A DNA stretch of 64,000 bases from Allodiplogaster sudhausi (taxonomy: Eukaryota > Nematoda > Chromadorea > Rhabditida > Diplogasteridae): the NCBI GenBank assembly GCA_945643635.1, contig CALZFC010000248.1, positions 6,838,501 to 6,902,500 on the forward strand. Direction: 5' to 3'. Made by a program: the position numbers and the translations under genes. The notes below the pieces were generated by a model. It was given only the letters and a program-made list of their open reading frames with translations, ran no database searches and was not told the origin of the DNA. Below, one piece after another: positions 23,850-34,429 of the stretch. Numbering within the stretch: the first letter of the stretch is position 1; the number at the start of each line of letters is the position of its first letter.

Positions 23850-24290
23850 AAAAGTTCTCCCTCTCGCAATCGGCGCCTCTATCCCATTTATCTTGATTGA
23901 ATGGGATATCATGATTATTTATACATTTTGCTTACAATTTAGTCACAATTTAGGCGCTCAATTCTTCTCGTGACCGTTTCACACATTCGCTAAACTCTCC
24001 AGTTCTCTTTTACTGCAAGTTGTTATCAAGCACATGTTATTTACAATTTAGTCTTTTTTTACTTTCTTTCCTCACATGTTGCACTCTTCTCTCATTTGAT
24101 TCTGGCATTTCTTGATATATGAGCGAATCGCTATTTAGGCGGGGGCGAAGGAAACAGCACGGGGAACGACAACCAGAGAAATGATGATACCATTGAATCA
24201 CAACAGAAGAGATAGAGGCGACGATTGCTAGAGCTATAATTTAATCACAATTAACAATTCAGCGAAATTGGGTGTGGTAAGCGATCGGGT
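23850..24290. repeat. Duplicated 5' flank of the peptide genes, copy 4 (inverted)
   Basis: Related to 20700-21080, for example TTCTCGTGACCGTTTCACAC, AGCGAAATTGGGTGTGGTAA, and the TATA context. Part of the block seen in the other copies is replaced by different sequence. Confidence 0.65.
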
Positions 24291-24294
24291 GTAC

Positions 24295-24302
24295 TATATA
24301 AG
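24295..24302 (+). promoter_or_regulatory. TATA box of peptide gene 4
   Basis: TATATAAG followed by ACCGGGTTCACGAAGTG, 60 bases before the ATG. Confidence 0.72.
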
Positions 24303-24354
24303 ACCGGGTTCACGAAGTGTGAACGTCAGTCGTACAACTCTTCAAACACTTACG

Positions 24355-25701
24355 ATGCGCATCCTCATCTTCCTGCTCGCATTCCTCGCAGTAACCACAC
24401 TCGCGTTAGTTAACTTCTTAATTCCAACTTAAATGCGTAATTCGAAATTGGTTTTAAAATTTATTTAATAGGATATGTTCTTATTTTTTAAATACTGTGA
24501 TTGCTCAGCGACTGAAATTTTTGACTTTGGTTATCTATTTATTTGCTTATTTATTATCGTAGATCTGGAGATACACAGCTATCTATTTAAGTATATATGT
24601 AAGAATAGCTTAAGACTTGACAACACTTGTAGAGATAATGGCAACACGATGATAAATACCGTATTAATACCGTATTTTCTCTATTAGTCCCCCCCCCCTC
24701 TATTAGACCCCTCTCCCCTCTAATAGTACCCCCTCTGAAAATGACATTGAAAAATAGAACCCCTCCCTCTAGTAAAACCCCTCTCTCTGATAGTGCCCCT
24801 GCCCTGCAAGGGTATTGCAAAATAGAACCCCCGGGGCTTCTAATGGGGAAAATACGGTAGATGAGAGTAATTGTAAAAAAAATTACTGTTAGCTATTGAG
24901 GGCTTTCTTGGGATCGCAACAAATCGAGGGGTCATTAATGCATCGGATCCATCGTTAATATCCTTGCCAATTGTGACTTTTAGCTCTGGAATTGAACCCG
25001 ACGACGCGCTGACAGTGTTGGGCAAGCGAGACGCCGGCTTCGGCCCAGAAGCTCCTGCCCCTCTCGGAACTCGTATGAAGCGAGGAGCTGTGAGGGTATA
25101 TAATCCCAGTCCCAGCAAAGGCAAGCGAGATGCCGGATTCGGTCCAGAAGCTCCTGCCCCTCTCGGAACTCGTATGAAGCGAGGAGCTGTGAGGGTGTAT
25201 AATCCCAGTCCCAGCAAAGGCAAGCGAGATGCCGGCTTCGGCCCAGAAGCTCCTGCCCCTCTCGGAACTCGTATGAAGCGAGGAGCTGTGAGAGTATATA
25301 ATCCCAGTCCCAGCAAAGGCAAGCGAGATGCCGGATTCGGTCCAGAAGCTCCTGCCCCTCTCGGAACTCGTATGAAGCGAGGAGCTCTGAGGGTATATAA
25401 TCCCAGTCCCAGCAAAGGCAAGCGAGATGCCGGATTCGGCCCAGAAGCTCCTGCCCCTCTAGGAACTCGTGTGAAGCGAGGAGCTGTGAGGGTATATAAT
25501 CCCAGTCCCAGCAAAGGCAAGCGGGAGGCCGGATTCGGCCCAGAAGCTCCTGCCCCTCTAGGAACTCGTGTGAAGCGAGGAGCTGTGAGGGTATATAATC
25601 CCAGTCCCAGCAAAGGCAAGCGAGAGGCCGGCTTTGACCCTGAGCCCCTCGAAGCTCGTGTGAAGCGTGATCTCCTGCACGACCTATACCATGGCCACTG
25701 A
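24355..25701 (+). CDS. Tandem-repeat secreted peptide (neuropeptide-like) precursor 4
   Basis: Exons 24355-24404 and 24984-25701 encode about 255 residues. Exon 1 is the family signal peptide MRILIFLLAFLAVTTLA; the phase-2 intron holds a MITE. Exon 2 starts SGIEPDDALTVLG-KR and then alternates two peptides: type A, DAGFGPEAPAPLGTRM with slight variants, six copies plus a shorter seventh (EAGFDPEPLEARV), and type B, GAVRVYNPSPSKG, six copies (one with Leu for Val). Every peptide is bounded by KR. Type B ends in Gly before KR, so amidation to an SK-amide end is expected. The C-terminus is DLLHDLYHGH. The structure is that of a nematode neuropeptide-like (nlp) precursor; I do not recognise a named gene. 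Long antisense frames over the same bases are by-products of the repeat. Confidence 0.9.
24670..24857. mobile_element. TA-flanked G-rich MITE, copy C, in the intron of peptide gene 4
   Basis: Starts CCGTATTTTCTCTATTAG and ends GGGGAAAATACGG, each bordered by TA, with the C-rich version of the subterminal blocks. It is a short, internally deleted copy. Confidence 0.75.
25023..25620 (+). repeat. 99-bp coding tandem repeat, six copies
   Basis: Each unit encodes 33 residues: peptide A, a dibasic site, peptide B, G, KR. Copies differ mainly by single bases (GAT/GAC, GGA/GGC, ATG/GTG), which points to recent expansion or ongoing homogenisation inside the exon. Confidence 0.9.
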
Positions 25702-25787
25702 TGCAGTGGACAGTCCAATTATGCCAAGTGAAATTCCGTAATATTCTGCTTTCAAAAACATTTACTGCATGATTAGTGTTGGTATGA

Positions 25788-25793
25788 AATAAA
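25788..25793 (+). terminator. Polyadenylation signal of peptide gene 4
   Basis: AATAAA, 87 bases behind the stop codon, in the same context as for gene 3. It lies inside tandem unit 1, so units 2 and 3 carry copies of it without the gene. Confidence 0.65.
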
Positions 25794-26053
25794 GAAGCAT
25801 CATAAAGGTCATCACGCATCAGGAATCACCTGTGAATGCATTGTACTTTTAAAAAAACGACAGTTTGCTGCGGCGGCCGAAATAAATATGTACATACTTA
25901 CATATCGAAATCGAAAATATTTAATGAAAATCGCATGCGTTGGAAGAAGTTCACTTCTAGAAGAAGTGGTATGAAATCGGATCTATTCATACGAAACACA
26001 AACATTTTTGCAACTGATGCATCGTTAATATCCTTAGCAATTGTGGCCTGCAG

Positions 26054-26145
26054 AGGCATCGTTTTAAATACTGATCCTATTCCTATAATCCTGGATACGG
26101 CAAGCGAGAGGCCGTCTTCGGCTCAGCCCAGATGCTTTTCATAAA
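26054..26145 (+). pseudogene. Decayed peptide-precursor exon, unit 1
   Basis: After an acceptor-like GTGGCCTGCAG preceded by the family context TAATATCCTTAGCAATTGTG, the sequence contains YNPGYGKREAVFGSAQM in one frame, echoing YNPSPSKGKRDAGFGPE of gene 4, with an upstream in-frame stop and no matching signal exon. The downstream flank resembles the 3' flank of gene 3 near 22200. Confidence 0.5.
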
Positions 26146-26709
26146 TCAACAATTCAACCTGTTCGACATCAATCTGGATCCTCTGTAATAATTGTGTACA
26201 TTCCATGAAATATTACAATATTGCCAATCAAAATATATGGCTTTTGATCATTTATTTCTGTATAGAATGAACAGATTACTCACTGAAAAAGAGAAGGCGG
26301 CGAAGGAATCCTTCTATTCCTTCTGTTGCATCCCGCGGCACACACACAAATTTTTTTTTTTCAGGTTTTAGGCGACCTAGCTTCTTACACTTGGCTATTT
26401 CGGAACGAAGAGAGTGAGAGGCAAAGACAGGAACGCGTAGACATACATACAGTACCGCTCAACGGCGAGGGGTCAATGCTACGTCGGCTATAGCGGACGC
26501 GGCCAAATGTGCCAACTGGAATATCTCGCTGCATGAAGCGTTTTCAGGCAAATCACATATCAATTTGAGATCCCTGCCGCACATGCAATCTTATCGAAGA
26601 TGGACGAACGTTAGATGAACAAGAGATGAACGCTGATATGAAAGATCGTTGAACATTTATATGCTTATTCACGGGAGTTCGTCGAACATTTTCTAGCGTT
26701 TAAAATTTT

Positions 26710-27065
26710 CGCTCGGCGCCGAGCGATGGAAGCAGCGATGAACGTTCATCGCTGGAGAAATAGTGTGCAAAAGTAGGAGAGTTTTTGGAGTAATCGGGGA
26801 GCATGTTTGTCTGTTTCTCTAGACTGTTCCATGTTAAAGCTTACTTCTCTAATCGTCGACGAACATTTTTGAAAACATGATGAACGAACCTTCGTACCAG
26901 TGTCGTTCATCATTTTTTCTCGTAATATTTCGATGCTGATGTGTTTTTCTTGTTTGTTGTTTTATAAAACAACCTTTTTATTTGTTTTGGATGCATTAAA
27001 CGATATACTGCGTATTGTTTCATGTTGCTTGGTGGCTTTCGCGGTAAGAAGCTTGGCGCCAAGCT
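26710..27065. repeat. Cluster of perfect palindromes, unit 1 (repeated in units 2 and 3)
   Basis: CGCTCGGCGCCGAGCG at 26710-26725, a 22-base palindrome centred on AACGTT at 26733-26754, and AGCTTGGCGCCAAGCT at 27050-27065. The first and third share the GGCGCC centre. They could be remains of nested hairpin elements. Confidence 0.7.
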
Positions 27066-27105
27066 GCTCGATTCTCAAACAAATCTTGTCTGCGTTAATG
27101 CGTTA

Positions 27106-27935
27106 AAATGTTCTTCTTATTCCCTTTTGTTTGGCTGTTTTCATTTCTAATATGATTCTTTCTGGAGTTTCAGGACTCCTCGGATTCATCGCGTCCTCGT
27201 ATGGCGCAGTGGAAAAGCGGCACGGAGAGCGGGTGCGACAGCGGCGCCAAGCAGTCTTCGCATCCCGGGCGACCATCTTGCAGTCGACGAGAAGGTTTGC
27301 TGCAGCTATTTTTTGCAAGTACTTTATTCTTCCAATATAGCGTGCTTTTAGCCCTAAGCCTTAAGGCAAAGAGATGTTTGCTTTTAAAAATTCCTTCTTA
27401 TTCATTCATGTGTTCCGTCGTTTTTTTTTATAATTAGATGCTTTCTCGAGTTGTATTTAGCGATGGCATTGACGAGGAATGGTCGGCATTCGCCAACAGT
27501 CGGACAACAAGCTGGACGCGCTGCTTCTCCTTCTGAATTCGTCCCCCTTCCCCTCGGATGCCTTCGATGTTCCACGCAAACACAAGAAGTGTATTATTAA
27601 GTTGCTGTTTCGTTGTTCCCTTTTTTTCTTTGCACATTACTGTCGCTTTCCTTTGTAAAGTCAACTTTGGATACTCGTTAGGATGTTGGTCTCATTAATG
27701 GAGCCTTGCTTTGATGTTTACTCGTTTATCCTTACACTCGCTAACCTTGCAAGTTATTAATGACGGCAGGCTTAACAATACTAGTCTTAAATATTCTCTA
27801 ATTTCTGGTTAATATAATGCATAAACCTCGTCCACTTTTGTTTTACTTTTAACTAGAAGTAATGAATGTCCAAAGTGGAGAATGTTCTGCGTGCCGTGGA
27901 TGGGGAATCTGTGAAGTTCTTCTTATTTCTTCCAT
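27106..27935 (+). other. Possible but unresolved plus-strand exons
   Basis: Stretches bounded by splice-like signals (about 27174-27294 after GGAGTTTCAG, about 27505-27590 with KLDALLLLLNSSPFPSDAF, and about 27862-27930 with MSKVENVLRAVDGESVKFF) look locally coding, but several frames are open and I cannot join them into one protein. They are repeated in units 2 and 3. Confidence 0.2.
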
Positions 27936-27951
27936 GCTGTGCCTCTTTTCT

Positions 27952-27964
27952 CTCTCTCTCTCTC

Positions 27965-28006
<42 letters not shown>

Positions 28007-28085
28007 ACGTTTCTCTCTTTCTCTCTCTCTGTCTCTTTCTCTCTCTCTCGCCGGCTCACTCTCTCTCTCCCTCTTTCTCCCTCTC
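27952..28085. repeat. CT microsatellite, length-variable between units
   Basis: The CT-rich tract accounts for much of the small length difference between the tandem units (6425, 6423 and 6427 bases). Equivalent tracts start near 34375 and 40798. Confidence 0.85.
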
Positions 28086-28178
28086 CCTATTCCACATGAT
28101 TAGCGCAGACATTTGATGAAGTGAAATACAAAATGTAAAAGCCGAAAAAAAATTTGGTGGGCTGCGGCGAGGTTCATG

Positions 28179-28227
28179 GAAGGGTCGACGAGCGCTGAGC
28201 GCTGTTTGTCATGTTCGTCGACCCTTC
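28179..28227. repeat. Hairpin GAAGGGTCGACGA / TCGTCGACCCTTC
   Basis: Perfect 13-base arms, with GCGCTGAGCGC at the start of the loop. Present in all three units. Confidence 0.75.
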
Positions 28228-28316
28228 AACGCTGCTTTGAACAAGATTACACGTGCGGCTGAATTTTTCTTCACTAAACTCGTTTAGAAAAATCCTGAAA
28301 ATTTGTGAAATTAGCA

Positions 28317-28362
28317 TTTTCATGACGTACGGTGACATAATTGTTACCGTACGTCATGAAAA
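28317..28362. repeat. Hairpin TTTTCATGACGTACGGT / ACCGTACGTCATGAAAA
   Basis: Perfect 17-base arms with a 12-base loop, followed within about 30 bases by GTTCGAACCCC, a Pol III B-box-like string. Present in all three units. Confidence 0.75.
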
Positions 28363-28710
28363 CACTGAGAATTCGTGTGTTGCACGTTCGAACCCCAATC
28401 GGAGCAAACTGTTTTGCTTCATTTGTTTTGCTGCATTTTTCAAGAATAGTTTAACGTGATTACTGAAGAAAAATTCAAGGATCTCATATTGATATGTGAT
28501 TTGCCTGAAAACGCTTTCTGCAGCGAGATATTCCACTTTGGCCCAATTGGCCGCATCCGCTATATCCGACGCAGCACTGACCCCTCGCCGTTGGGCGGTA
28601 CTGTATGTACGTATATAGATAGAAAAAGCGAACTACATTGCAAAACTGTTTGCCTCCACACTCAGAAAACAATTTTGAAGTTTTGGCCGCGGGCCGAAAA
28701 AGGTCAAGGA

Positions 28711-28783
28711 CATTTTGTAGTTTTGGCGCTTTTGGCGCGACCAAAACTACAAAATGGGGTGTCGAGGACATTTTGTAGTTTTG
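28711..28783. repeat. CATTTTGTAGTTTTGG repeat, inverted and direct copies
   Basis: Copies at 28711-28726 (plus), 28741-28756 (minus) and 28769-28783 (plus, truncated) form a small hairpin array. A further piece occurs at about 53790-53805 (AAAAACTACAAAATG). Confidence 0.7.
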
Positions 28784-29152
28784 CGCACCATGACATGCAG
28801 CGTGTTTTCCTCACAAAAAAAATGCATTTTGCAATACATATACCTCAATATCTTTGCCTTTGTTTGTTTCTTTGGCTTTCTTTTCTTTTTTCTGAGTCTT
28901 CTGCATTAATATGCTGGAAAAATGGTTGGGTTTTCTCACTATTATCACCTGCTCCCTCTGTTCTTCTCTGTCTTTCTAAAAGAATAGGCATGCGACAGCT
29001 CAGATGTTGGGAGAATTATGGATTTATGGACTCTGATCATTTATCTTCGATGATATATATGTTTTAAAAAGGAAATGAGGTAATGTAAAAGAAATTGCAT
29101 GTCTAAGGAGTTATTCACAAAGTTGAAGTGAGAACACAATTGGTGAGTGTAA

Positions 29153-31576
29153 TTAGCAGACTGGCCAGTGACGAAGGGGCACTAGTATCGTATTCTCATC
29201 ATAGTACGCGTCCATGGGGTGAGAGTTGACAAGAAAATCGAAGTCAATCAGATCAAAAGATGATGGCACAATCTGAACATCGTAACAATTGATGTCATCG
29301 CGCCACGACAGGGTTTCACATTTCTTCATAACAATGCGCCATTCATTGTCAATACAACAGAAGAACGAGACCTGAGCAAATGTTGGCTGAGAGCCAGGAG
29401 TCATTGAAGCAAGTAACATGTCATTCTCATTGTAAGACATTCCACAATACGACATACGGGAGCACAATTGCGTGGCGCGCTCGCAGTTCAGGGCAACAAC
29501 AACTTTCACCAAGGGAGAATCATGTGGAAGTTGGTTCAAATCAACCGGAAGAGTGCTAGGAGAAGCAGCGGCAGAGAATTTGATACGCTGGTTGGCCAAA
29601 TGCATTTGCAAATGATGAATCACGCTAAATGGCATGTTGCGATAATTCTTGCTCGTATAGGACAGAGTCTTAACGGTGGCATTCACTTGCTCGAAATCCA
29701 TCGTCCATGACAGAATTGGAGGCCCGTTATCACGCACAAACTGTGGGTAATGCAGAAGGTGGTGGCATTTCACGGTTACAGACACGGCATCATCAATGGA
29801 AAGAGAAGCCTTAAGAGAGACCATGTATTCATGAATGGCACCTTCAAGGCCAACAATATCATCATTCCTGAACTGGGGCTGCATGAGATACAGAAGAACA
29901 CGAGACAGACACAGAAAAGTCTTCCATTCTAGCGCTGAAATGTCAATACTGCGGTAGAGGGCGAATGGCAACAATCTCATTAGGGTGTACGCTTGGGAAG
30001 CGCGCTGCTTAGCAGTTGTATCGGTGAGGACAGTGTCAGGGAAAGGGGTGGGGCGAGATGAAGAGTCCTGGCTGCCATAAGGAATGATGGAGAGGAGAGC
30101 ATTATTCTTTTCTATTCTGACGCCACTTCTGTTCGCAAAGTCTTACAATCGCGCGCTGGCACTCCCCTTCCAGACAGTCATGCATCAGGTCAAGCCCAGA
30201 ATCAGACAACATGTCATACATCGGAAACTTTAAGAGAGGGCTGTGCTGAACGTAGCCAAACTGTCTGAGCTGGCCGGAAGCATCAACAGTTTGGAACCAG
30301 GTTGAATCTCTGAGCACGACTTGGCTAGGCATTGTACAATCAAGGAATGTAGAGGAATGGGCCGTACAGATTCGACAAATTAACCCGGCGCCAAAGTTTT
30401 TGGCGAGTCCTCTGAGTTCATTCTGGGCCTTGTTATCGGCAAAGAAGAGAGCGCAGAACTGGCTTGTAAATCCGGCCGCCGACAAGGAGACCACCAGCCT
30501 TCTCGATGTCAGCAAGGTCCTTCTAAAAATTCGTATTTACAAACATATTATTGCCATAGACTCAGAGAACACTTGCTATGTCAATTTCAGAAAATGCTTG
30601 CTTACCAGCAATATCTCGAGGACGGGGCGAAACTTGTGCGCGCTGTGGTCCAACGTGTACGCCACGGCAAAGACTTGCTTGGCCGCCTGCGACGAGCTGA
30701 TTCTCAGCGGGAGACCTGCCAGCTTCACCAGAAAGATGGCCAGCTGATTCGCACCGGCTTTCGTACCGAGAGCGCCTCCCGGGGACATGTCATCCGAGTA
30801 GAGCAGGAACGGCAAGTCCACAGTTCCGCTACTTCTGTTCTAAAACGCGTCATATTTTTGCTTTTGTTTCTATAAATACATCATTTGAAAAGAGTAAAGC
30901 AAAATGCCGAAGAAATGAAAGTGAAAAAATTAGCAACCTTGTTCACCCATCGACTTCCATCCATGTGGCAGCAAAAGTCGCTCTTGTGTGTCCCATCGAA
31001 AGCACCAGTCTTGTTTGCAAACTTGATTGCATCTTCTAACAATCTCGACAAGGGCACGGTGTAGAACAGCTCCGGTTCTTGTGTCCTCTCCGCTTCTCCT
31101 TGGTCGTTGCGCTTTGTCGCTTGAATTATTCCCATCTTGTGCGCCCGGATTTCAGAGATGTGGTTCTCTTTCTCGAGCCTCTATTGTCTCAGGTAATGCG
31201 AAGAATTTCTTCGAATCGCCTCACGGATGGTAGAGACGGTCTCATCTGAGCGGTCAGTAGCAGCAGAGACGACACTGCTTAACAGTCGGGCCACAGCATC
31301 CAGAGTCCTTCGAAGTGTTGTACTTGCCATCTCTTGCGTGAAGAACTCATCAATCTGCGCGGCCACACGAGAGTTCCCTAAAATATTATTGATTTCATAT
31401 TTACTGTGTGTGAAATTAAAGTTATTCCCATACTTGAGCTAATAGACCACATTAATTTGCACCTTTGGAAGAAACGTCGTTAGAGAGCTCCTCCGGGGCC
31501 TCATCATCAGGCATGTCGTCTTGACCACTGCCGGTAGGTGACGGTGACGGGGCAGCCGTTCGTCTCTTCTTTGCTT
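29153..31576 (-). pseudogene. CACTA/EnSpm-like DDE transposase gene, unit 1 (broken)
   Basis: Minus-strand exons from about 31576 down to 29153. In order: a polar N-terminal exon (APSPSPTGSGQDDMPDDEAP); AAQIDEFFTQEMASTTLRRT; ELFYTVPLSRLLEDAIKF; LPFLLYSDDMSPGGALGTKA, equivalent to the YDD-NPLGSK motif with the first catalytic Asp; GLICRICTAHSS; DSGLDLMHDCLEGECQRAI with the second Asp; and HHLLHYPQFVRDNGPPILSW then MDFEQVNATVKTLS, the conserved C-terminal block. The gene is damaged: a frame change near 30440 (DLADIEKAGG frame to FFADNKAQNELRG frame), another near 30110, and an in-frame TAG near 31183. The zinc-finger 5' exon expected upstream is absent in this unit because the unit ends inside the TTAA element. 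Family assignment is from memory of multi-copy cnidarian and fish relatives. Confidence 0.65.
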
Positions 31577-31718
31577 AAAAATGGGATATTGCTATTTAAT
31601 AGTAAAAAAAAACTGCACCGAATATCGAAGAACAATCTGCGCAGTGAAAAAGGAAATGCAAATAGTGACAACAAGCTCCAATGCTGGACCCGTGCACTCG
31701 ATCCTAGTGATTCTTTAA
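31577..31718 (-). other. Remnant of the transposase zinc-finger exon, unit 1
   Basis: Next to the TTAA at 31715-31718, the minus strand contains GATCGAGTGCACGGGTCC, the piece that would continue the finger WTRLKNH..DRVH seen at 48344-48485, with TAG in place of one codon. See the finding on the disrupted exon. Confidence 0.5.
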
Positions 31719-32166
31719 GACAGCCTATCTGTAAGGGTCGATCTGCCCTCTGCAATGGGAAATTTTTGATTTTTAAAATTGATGAAAACTTGATCATTTG
31801 TACTATTCGACATGCTCTTTAAAATGGTGAAATCGTGATTTCGAAAAAAAAATTTTCTTTCGAGATAATAGCGATTTACGCTTAAAATTCACATGCCCAT
31901 ATCTCAGTTATTTCTTAAGATTTTTGAAATCTCTTTTTTGTGTTTTATAGATCTTTGTATTCTCTTTAAAAAAGGTCGCGGTGACGTTTCGTGAAAACAA
32001 CTTTTAAGCAGCAAAAATCGTATAAATAGATTTAAAAATATGGTTTTTCTGGTTTTTCAGACCAAGTAACCCCCGCGGGGAGGATAAGCTGTTCATAGAA
32101 AGAAAGCCCGTGAAATTTGCTACAATGCGATGTATCTTTAAAAGAATTCTAGGAGGACATATTTTT
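31719..32166. repeat. Truncated left inverted repeat of the TTAA element, unit 1
   Basis: Equals 44569-45016; cut off at the unit junction. Confidence 0.95.
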
Positions 32167-32478
32167 TATTCTGCTTTCAAAAACATTTACTGCATGATTA
32201 GTGTTGGTATGAAATAAAGAAGCATCATAAAGGTCATCACGCATCAGGAATCACCTGTGAATGCATTGTACTTTTAAAAAAACGACAGTTTGCTGCGGCG
32301 GCCGAAATAAATATGTACATACTTACATATCGAAATCGAAAATATTTAATGAAAATCGCATGCGTTGGAAGAAGTTCACTTCTAGAAGAAGTGGTATGAA
32401 ATCGGATCTATTCATACGAAACACAAACATTTTTGCAACTGATGCATCGTTAATATCCTTAGCAATTGTGGCCTGCAG

Positions 32479-32570
32479 AGGCATCGTTTTAAATACTGAT
32501 CCTATTCCTATAATCCTGGATACGGCAAGCGAGAGGCCGTCTTCGGCTCAGCCCAGATGCTTTTCATAAA
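32479..32570 (+). pseudogene. Decayed peptide-precursor exon, unit 2
   Basis: Same as 26054-26145. The complete peptide gene is not repeated with it. Confidence 0.5.
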
Positions 32571-34389
32571 TCAACAATTCAACCTGTTCGACATCAATCT
32601 GGATCCTCTGTAATAATTGTGTACATTCCATGAAATATTACAATATTGCCAATCAAAATATATGGCTTTTGATCATTTATTTCTGTATAGAATGAACAGA
32701 TTACTCACTGAAAAAGAGAAGGCGGCGAAGGAATCCTTCTATTCCTTCTGTTGCATCCCGCGGCACACACACAAATTTTTTTTTTTCAGGTTTTAGGCGA
32801 CCTAGCTTCTTACACTTGGCTATTTCGGAACGAAGAGAGTGAGAGGCAAAGACAGGAACGCGTAGACATACATACAGTACCGCTCAACGGCGAGGGGTCA
32901 ATGCTACGTCGGCTATAGCGGACGCGGCCAAATGTGCCAACTGGAATATCTCGCTGCATGAAGCGTTTTCAGGCAAATCACATATCAATTTGAGATCCCT
33001 GCCGCACATGCAATCTTATCGAAGATGGACGAACGTTAGATGAACAAGAGATGAACGCTGATATGAAAGATCGTTGAACATTTATATGCTTATTCACGGG
33101 AGTTCGTCGAACATTTTCTAGCGTTTAAAATTTTCGCTCGGCGCCGAGCGATGGAAGCAGCGATGAACGTTCATCGCTGGAGAAATAGTGTGCAAAAGTA
33201 GGAGAGTTTTTGGAGTAATCGGGGAGCATGTTTGTCTGTTTCTCTAGACTGTTCCATGTTAAAGCTTACTTCTCTAATCGTCGACGAACATTTTTGAAAA
33301 CATGATGAACGAACCTTCGTACCAGTGTCGTTCATCATTTTTTCTCGTAATATTTCGATGCTGATGTGTTTTTCTTGTTTGTTGTTTTATAAAACAACCT
33401 TTTTATTTGTTTTGGATGCATTAAACGATATACTGCGTATTGTTTCATGTTGCTTGGTGGCTTTCGCGGTAAGAAGCTTGGCGCCAAGCTGCTCGATTCT
33501 CAAACAAATCTTGTCTGCGTTAATGCGTTAAAATGTTCTTCTTATTCCCTTTTGTTTGGCTGTTTTCATTTCTAATATGATTCTTTCTGGAGTTTCAGGA
33601 CTCCTCGGATTCATCGCGTCCTCGTATGGCGCAGTGGAAAAGCGGCACGGAGAGCGGGTGCGACAGCGGCGCCAAGCAGTCTTCGCATCCCGGGCGACCA
33701 TCTTGCAGTCGACGAGAAGGTTTGCTGCAGCTATTTTTTGCAAGTACTTTATTCTTCCAATATAGCGTGCTTTTAGCCCTAAGCCTTAAGGCAAAGAGAT
33801 GTTTGCTTTTAAAAATTCCTTCTTATTCATTCATGTGTTCCGTCGTTTTTTTTTATAATTAGATGCTTTCTCGAGTTGTATTTAGCGATGGCATTGACGA
33901 GGAATGGTCGGCATTCGCCAACAGTCGGACAACAAGCTGGACGCGCTGCTTCTCCTTCTGAATTCGTCCCCCTTCCCCTCGGATGCCTTCGATGTTCCAC
34001 GCAAACACAAGAAGTGTATTATTAAGTTGCTGTTTCGTTGTTCCCTTTTTTTCTTTGCACATTACTGTCGCTTTCCTTTGTAAAGTCAACTTTGGATACT
34101 CGTTAGGATGTTGGTCTCATTAATGGAGCCTTGCTTTGATGTTTACTCGTTTATCCTTACACTCGCTAACCTTGCAAGTTATTAATGACGGCAGGCTTAA
34201 CAATACTAGTCTTAAATATTCTCTAATTTCTGGTTAATATAATGCATAAACCTCGTCCACTTTTGTTTTACTTTTAACTAGAAGTAATGAATGTCCAAAG
34301 TGGAGAATGTTCTGCGTGCCGTGGATGGGGAATCTGTGAAGTTCTTCTTATTTCTTCCATGCTGTGCCTCTTTTCTCTCTCTCTCTCTC

Positions 34390-34429
<40 letters not shown>

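Larger units (their letters stand above)
25742..32166. repeat. 6.42-kb tandem unit 1
   Basis: First of three head-to-tail units. The left edge lies 41 bases after the stop codon of peptide gene 4, inside its 3' UTR. The right edge lies inside the left inverted repeat of the TTAA element, after ...AGGAGGACATATTTTT. Contents in order: peptide-gene 3' UTR with AATAAA, a decayed peptide exon, palindrome-rich DNA, a CT microsatellite, the minus-strand transposase gene, and 448 bases of TTAA-element end. Confidence 0.95.

Noticed and set aside
25023..25620. CRISPR-like regular repeat
   Set aside because: Period 99 without unique spacers, in frame with a secreted precursor, in a eukaryotic setting.
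24840..25819. Long minus-strand open frames of 279-292 codons opposite the peptide repeats
   Set aside because: They are the complement of a 99-bp repeat whose length is divisible by three, so all frames stay open. The plus frame has signal peptide, KR sites and splice phase; the minus frames have none.
27853..28116. Ser/Leu- and Arg/Glu-rich frames at the CT tracts (also near 34290, 40700, 53480, 56311)
   Set aside because: Pure products of CT/GA microsatellites.
28456..29067. 203-codon plus frame repeated in units 2 and 3
   Set aside because: It runs through the CATTTTGTAGTTTTGG hairpin and low-complexity DNA and has no recognisable domain. Repetition comes from the tandem units, not from selection.
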